Source: Aurantiochytrium sp. KH105 (taxonomy: Eukaryota > Sar > Bigyra > Thraustochytrida > Thraustochytriidae). From it: a stretch of 64,000 nucleotides of DNA. The notes beneath the pieces are model-generated. The model ran no database searches. It saw only the letters and a list, made by a program, of their open reading frames with translations, and was not told the DNA's origin. Where the stretch lies: assembly GCA_003116975.1 (NCBI GenBank), contig BGKB01000140.1, positions 62,001 to 126,000 of the forward strand. Reading direction: 5' to 3'. The position numbers and the translations under genes were made by a program. How positions within the stretch are numbered: position 1 is the first letter of the stretch; each line of letters opens with the position of its first letter. Positions 59,823-64,000 of the stretch are shown here, piece after piece.

Positions 59823-61103
59823 GGCCGCCTCCGCCCTGCGTTGGGCTGGTTGATTGAGTCCTCGCACGCGCCCGCTGAGCGCCGCGAGGGCGAGCGAGCG
59901 AGGCGTGGACAGGCGGCGAGAGGCGCGAGACCGGTGAGGGAAGGGAGCACAAGGAGGAGCACAAGGAAGACGGGAGAAAAGCGGGCAGTCCTGCCTGCCA
60001 TAAGCCGTCCACAACTCGCTTCCCCTTCGTCCGGAGCGGAGCGGACACCATCCCATCGAGCGAGCGAGCGATCCTCGTCGACCTGAGCGCAGCTACAGCA
60101 AGCGAAACAGAGCAGAGCAAAGCAGACCAGACCAGCGAGCGAGCGAGTACGGCGAGAGATAGATACAAGGAGAGAAATACAGAAGACGTCGGAGATTGCA
60201 TTTCTTTCTCTCTCCTCCCTTATCTCACTTTGTCTCCTCTTTTTCCCCTGACAAGCTAGCGCTACGGTTGACGCGCGCGTACAAACGTCGGTGCCTGACC
60301 CCACTCCACGCGGTGATCTCTTTCGTCCGTCGTACGCAAGCTCGCAAGCGCAAGCTCGCAAGCGCAAGCTCGCGCGGAAGAAACCTTGCTCAGAGCGCTC
60401 TCGTGGACGCGTCGCTAGCTTTCCTTCCTGTCTTGGTTTCCCAACTCGTCCTGTTTGTGCTCTTCGGTGCCTTTTAGCATTCTCTACAGTCAGTCAGTCA
60501 GACAGACAGATAGACAAACAGTCAGCCAGTCGGCCACTCAGGCGCGCAGCCGACCACCCAGGAAGCCGCACCAGCGCGGTCTGCACAGCGCAGCGCATAG
60601 CGGCATCCTCGTGCGTGCGTGCGTGCGTGCGTGCGTGCAAGCGAGCGAGCGAACGTATACCCATCCGGCCGTCCATCCATCACAGGGGCGCTGCAGCGGT
60701 TTTTTTTTTTTCCCTCGGCCGTCTTGCCCCCCTCTTCCTGAACCTTGCGCCTCGGCTCCCCTCCGTCCGTTTCTTCTGTATCAAAGGGGCACTAGCGGAG
60801 GCTAGTGTTTCGAGTACGTAGGCGGGCCCTGGAAAAGGTCCGTCGCCGCGCAACGAGGCCCCGCAGCGCGTCGCTGCAGTTTCTCCGCAGCCTGCATTGG
60901 GCCAGAGGAATACCCCCCGCAGCCGTGCCCAATTGGCGCGCCTCGGCTGGTGTGGTGTACCGCAGTGGAAAGAAAAGAAGAAGCAGCACGCAAAAAAGCT
61001 CTCACAGTCGGGCTGAGATAAGATTTGTTGCGCAGGCTGACCCCGTGACGTAGGGCAGCCCCCGAGTAAGAAGGAAAGAAAAGTCAGACAGAGTCAAGAA
61101 ACG

Positions 61104-61286
61104 ATGAACCAAAACGTCAACGATGCGCAACTGATGCAGCAGCAACAGCAGCAGCAGCAGCAGCCGCAGCAACCACAACACATGCAGCAACAGTTCATGC
61201 AGCCGCAGTCCATGGGGATGGGCGGCATGCCGTTCACAATGATGGGCTCAATACCTCAACACCAGCAACAACAGCCACAGCAACAA

Positions 61287-61318
<32 letters not shown>

Positions 61319-62554
61319 TGGGATGCAGATGATGGCCCAGCCACCTTTTCAGCAGCAAATTCATACACAGCAACAACCCCAGCAGTTCTCACAGCAGGAC
61401 ATATATGCCCTTGCCGCCGCCGGCCTCAGTTCCCCCGCCGTAACCGGGGGACAGCCGGCAGGCATGCAAATCGGGACCATGGACATGTCCGGCATACCCC
61501 TCTCCTTTATCCAGCAAGGCGGCCAGCCTCAGTTGCAAACGCTTCAGCAAGCTCCACAACACTTTCAGGCCTCAGATAGTAGCATGACCAGTCAGATGAG
61601 TAACGACGACATCGTTCAATTCCTCGCCGACGCACACAGAGGCATTTTTAGGTACGACATTCCCGTGCGCACGACAGCCTCTCCAATTCTCGTCCCCACG
61701 GATGCCTTCGATGGCTTCACTCCCAAATCCTTTTATATTCTCGGACTCCGCACGCGTGATCGAAATCCCGCAACAAAAGGCAGAGGACGAGAACTCAGTG
61801 TCAAGTACAAAGACTTTGGCCAAGGCGTCGTATGGTGGTCCACGCGAGATCCTCTTCGCGGCTTCGTCGCCCGCAAAATGCAGGCCTTGCCACGAAAAAC
61901 AAAGTCTCGGAACCTTGACGAAGCCACACGCCTCACCTACCGTCTTGAAGGATACATTTTTGCTCTCGTTGCGCGAAACGACATTACCATGAACCCCACA
62001 AAGTCCAGTCTACGCCGCATGGTCGTGCAGGACTCTCCACGGTTTTTACATTACTGGGGCACAAACGCAGAATCGAACGCAGCTCGCCAGCGGTCTCTTG
62101 AAGGGGCCTCAAGAGCCAAGAACAAGCGCCATTCCGATAGTGACAGCAGCGATCAATCCTCTTCTGGAAGCAACTCCGGGTCCGACTCTTCTCGAGACGA
62201 TGCCCGTCGTTCCTCGAAGCAAAGGGGTGACTCCAAAAAGGTCAAGTCCTCGCGTTCGAAATCTCAGACGAGGAAACGCAAGGATGATGAGAATGAAGAT
62301 GATGACGACGAAGCCGCAAATGGATCAGGGTCCGGGTCAAGCTCTGGCGATCGTGCAGGCAACGGCGCGGAATCGGACGCCAGTAGCGCGCAGTCGGGGC
62401 CTATGAGTGGCAACTCCGGCCAGAGCAGCAACTCTGCGGCCCAGATCAACGCGCCCGAGGTATCTGCCGCAAATCAGCAGCGTCGGCCACGTGACCAACG
62501 CGGCTCGTCCGTCTCGGGATCTCATCCACCTGTCTCGGGAACGCAAGAGCAGCA

Positions 62555-62586
<32 letters not shown>

Positions 62587-63725
62587 AGCAGCAACAACAA
62601 CAACAACAACAGGGACTTCAGCAAGGCTCGTTGATGTCATCAGATCCGTCAACAAACAACAACAACAACAACATGTGGCCATCTGTGTCAAACCCAATGT
62701 CTACCATGCTCTCGCAGAATTCTTCGAACCAGAACTTTGTTCCTGTGCAAGTGGGGCCTGAACAATGGCAGTGGGCGCCCGTGTCCCAGGCCCAGGCACA
62801 GATCAGCAACAATGGCAATCAACAACAACAGCAGCTTGTACCCGTTCAGGTATCCATGGGGAGTGGCTACCAGACAGTGCTTATGCAACCGCAGCGCCAT
62901 GCCAGCAGCGGAAGCAATACCAGTCGCCCCAGCAACAATAACAACAACAACAACCCCAACCCCAGCAACAGCGACAGCAATAACACAAACAATCAGCAAT
63001 CCGCGATCGATGCATTGCGGGCTGGTATGCAGGCGTCATTTTCATCGTCCATGCAAAACGCGTCGCAGGCAAAGAACGACCAGACCCAAAACACAGGCTT
63101 TCCCACAAACCTCATTCTTCACGCAGCTCGACAGCAGGATCAGCAGCAGCAACAACAACCGCAGCAGCAGCAGCAGCCTCAGGGAGTGATGGGCACTTCG
63201 GGGCTCTCGTCGATTCTACAAGCGGCCCAACAGCAGCAGCAACAACAACAACATCAACAGTCCAACCATTTCGCTGGTCAGTTTCCATCCATGCAACCAT
63301 TTGCTGGAATGCCGCAGCAGCAGCAGCAGCAGCAGCAGCCGAATTCCAACGATAATTCCAACAGCCAATTCAGCAATACCAACACGCAGGGATCCTCTCA
63401 GCTCTCTGGCATGCAGATGCCTTTTCAACAGATCTTACAACAACAACAACAACAACAAGACCCAAACCAGCACTCTTCGCAACAACAGCAGCAGCCGATG
63501 CAGAACAACCTCTTATCCTCCCAAATGCTCAACCCCCAGCAGCAGAACTTGGGCATGCTTCAAGGTCAGAATTTTGATTTTACAAATTGGTCGCAGTCGC
63601 AAGGAGGCTACGGAAACCTAAACCCATCATCGTCATCATCGTCATCATCGTTTGGACAGACGAAACGACAGCATGGAGATATGAATGATCCTGGGCGCAT
63701 GCGCAAACGCGGTGGCAAGTCTTAG
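61104..63725 (+). CDS. Glutamine-rich nuclear-type protein with an unrecognised conserved-looking domain
   Basis: Function unknown; composition suggests a transcriptional co-regulator. Single exon, 873 aa from ATG 61104 (MNQNVNDAQLMQQ). Residues 1-155 are polyQ/Met/Pro. About 162-319 is a well-ordered, low-repeat stretch: DDIVQFLADAHRGIFRYD, PKSFYILGLRTRDRNPATKG, GQGVVWWSTRDPLRGFVARK, RLEGYIFALVARND, ending SPRFLHYWG. I cannot assign it to a family. Then comes a Ser/Asp/Lys-rich region with a basic stretch (KKVKSSRSKSQTRKRKDDEN) that looks like a nuclear signal, followed by acidic residues. The remaining half is Gln/Asn/Ser-rich with many CAG/CAA runs. It closes with KRQHGDMNDPGRMRKRGGKS, another basic motif. 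Mixed CAG/CAA coding stabilises the tracts at DNA level. Confidence 0.8.
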
Positions 63726-63885
63726 CGCGCGCACTTTTGTTTGACCTCTCCTGATTTACATTTTCTACTCTTTTTACAATTTTGGATTTCTACCATTGTT
63801 CAGCATCATGACAAACACTACAACCAAGAAAAATTCGTCCGGCCTGATGACCTACATAACCTTTCGTTTCTATACCTACATCACA
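63726..63885. other. Convergent 3' flank
   Basis: Short AT-richer spacer between the polyQ gene and a minus-strand gene at the edge. No element recognised. Confidence 0.6.
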
Positions 63886-64000
63886 TCACGATGATCCTGC
63901 CTTGGACGCCTCGACTGCTGTTTCAACCTCCTTCTTCGCCCTGGTCACCCCGGCCTTGGCGTTCTCAATCGAGGCTTTTGCATGTCGTAACTGTGCCATG
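63886..64000 (-). CDS. C-terminal end of a minus-strand coiled-coil protein, cut by the window edge
   Basis: The frame ends with TGA at 63888-63886 and is open to the right edge. It reads AQLRHAKASIENAKAGVTRA, then KKEVETAVEASKAGSS. The sequence is helical, Ala/Lys/Glu-rich, with heptad-like spacing. A Met codon at 63999-63997 is in frame and may be internal. Too little is visible to name it. Confidence 0.5.
   Translation of the reverse strand, partial: MAQLRHAKASIENAKAGVTRAKKEVETAVEASKAGSS

Larger units (their letters stand above)
53381..61103. other. 7.7-kb gene-poor GC-rich region packed with microsatellites
   Basis: I can support no gene here. Open frames are long only because of repeats and GC bias, and encode Ala/Arg/Gly, GWLA or CLLA peptides. 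Simple repeats in order: GCC (53381-53412), GGCT (53616-53684), GCCA (about 54222-54241), CAAG (55471-55508), GTGC (56107-56138), GGCT (57471-57510), TTTC (58071-58098), GGCAA (about 58884-58915), CCCT (59571-59600), GGCTA/GGCCA (59741-59822), CAGT/GACA (60488-60540) and GTGC (60611-60638). A perfect 10-bp hairpin lies at 54192-54216. It may include a long 5' leader of the polyQ gene. Confidence 0.6.

Overview
This is a 64-kb piece of a GC-rich eukaryotic nuclear chromosome. Most genes are intronless. A minority carry one to four short GT-AG introns, mostly of about 70-225 bp. Coding regions favour G or C at third positions, and intergenic DNA is full of microsatellites. The gene families (SMC2, importin-alpha, PDK1, a Yak1-type DYRK kinase, TOM7, cyclophilin, 3-hydroxyacyl-CoA dehydrogenase, SLC25 carrier, SNAPIN-like, BMT5-like rRNA methyltransferase) are general eukaryotic housekeeping and signalling genes. 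The mix of a YSL-type OPT transporter, a two-Calx-beta Na+/Ca2+ exchanger, polyQ-rich regulators and compact GC-rich gene structure suggests a protist, perhaps a stramenopile such as a thraustochytrid. The organism is an inference from style, not something the sequence proves.

Layout. 0-8.5 kb: 3' truncated NCX exchanger (-), mitochondrial-type cyclophilin (+, five exons), an 80-residue coiled-coil protein (-), and a PDZ-like/ankyrin/degenerate dual-specificity-phosphatase protein (+, two exons). 8.5-12 kb: gene-poor, repeat-rich. 12-19 kb: YSL transporter and a 1508-residue EF-hand/CH/PH-like scaffold. 19.6-27 kb: HADH (+), PDK1 (-), a type I membrane protein with a cytoplasmic SH3 domain (+, three exons) and a small helical protein (-). 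27-36 kb: a PH-like/SR-tail protein (+), SMC2 (-) and a SNAPIN-like BLOC-1/BORC subunit (+, two exons) followed by a tandem duplication of its 3' end. 36-46.9 kb: a Yak1/DYRK kinase (+) whose 5' end lies in a tandem duplication with an ambiguous base, a mitochondrial carrier (+), TOM7 (-, two exons), BMT5-like methyltransferase (+) and a J-domain membrane protein (-). 48-51 kb: an importin-alpha-like ARM protein with an extra Cys-rich module. 51-61 kb: about 10 kb with almost no identifiable gene, one likely terminal exon (-), and very dense tetranucleotide repeats. 61-63.7 kb: a polyQ nuclear-type protein with an unrecognised domain. The far right edge holds the end of one more minus-strand gene.

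The genes do not form a pathway cluster. Divergent pairs that share upstream regions include NCX/cyclophilin, small coiled coil/ankyrin protein, PDK1/SH3 protein, SMC2/SNAPIN-like and TOM7/BMT5-like. I see no tRNA or rRNA gene, CRISPR array, transposon ORF or viral element. No clear multi-gene novel system is visible. The most unusual items are single proteins with odd architectures (PDZ-ankyrin-pseudophosphatase, importin-alpha with a Cys-rich tail, PDK1 with polyQ in its activation segment, transmembrane SH3 protein) and two recent tandem duplications at gene ends.
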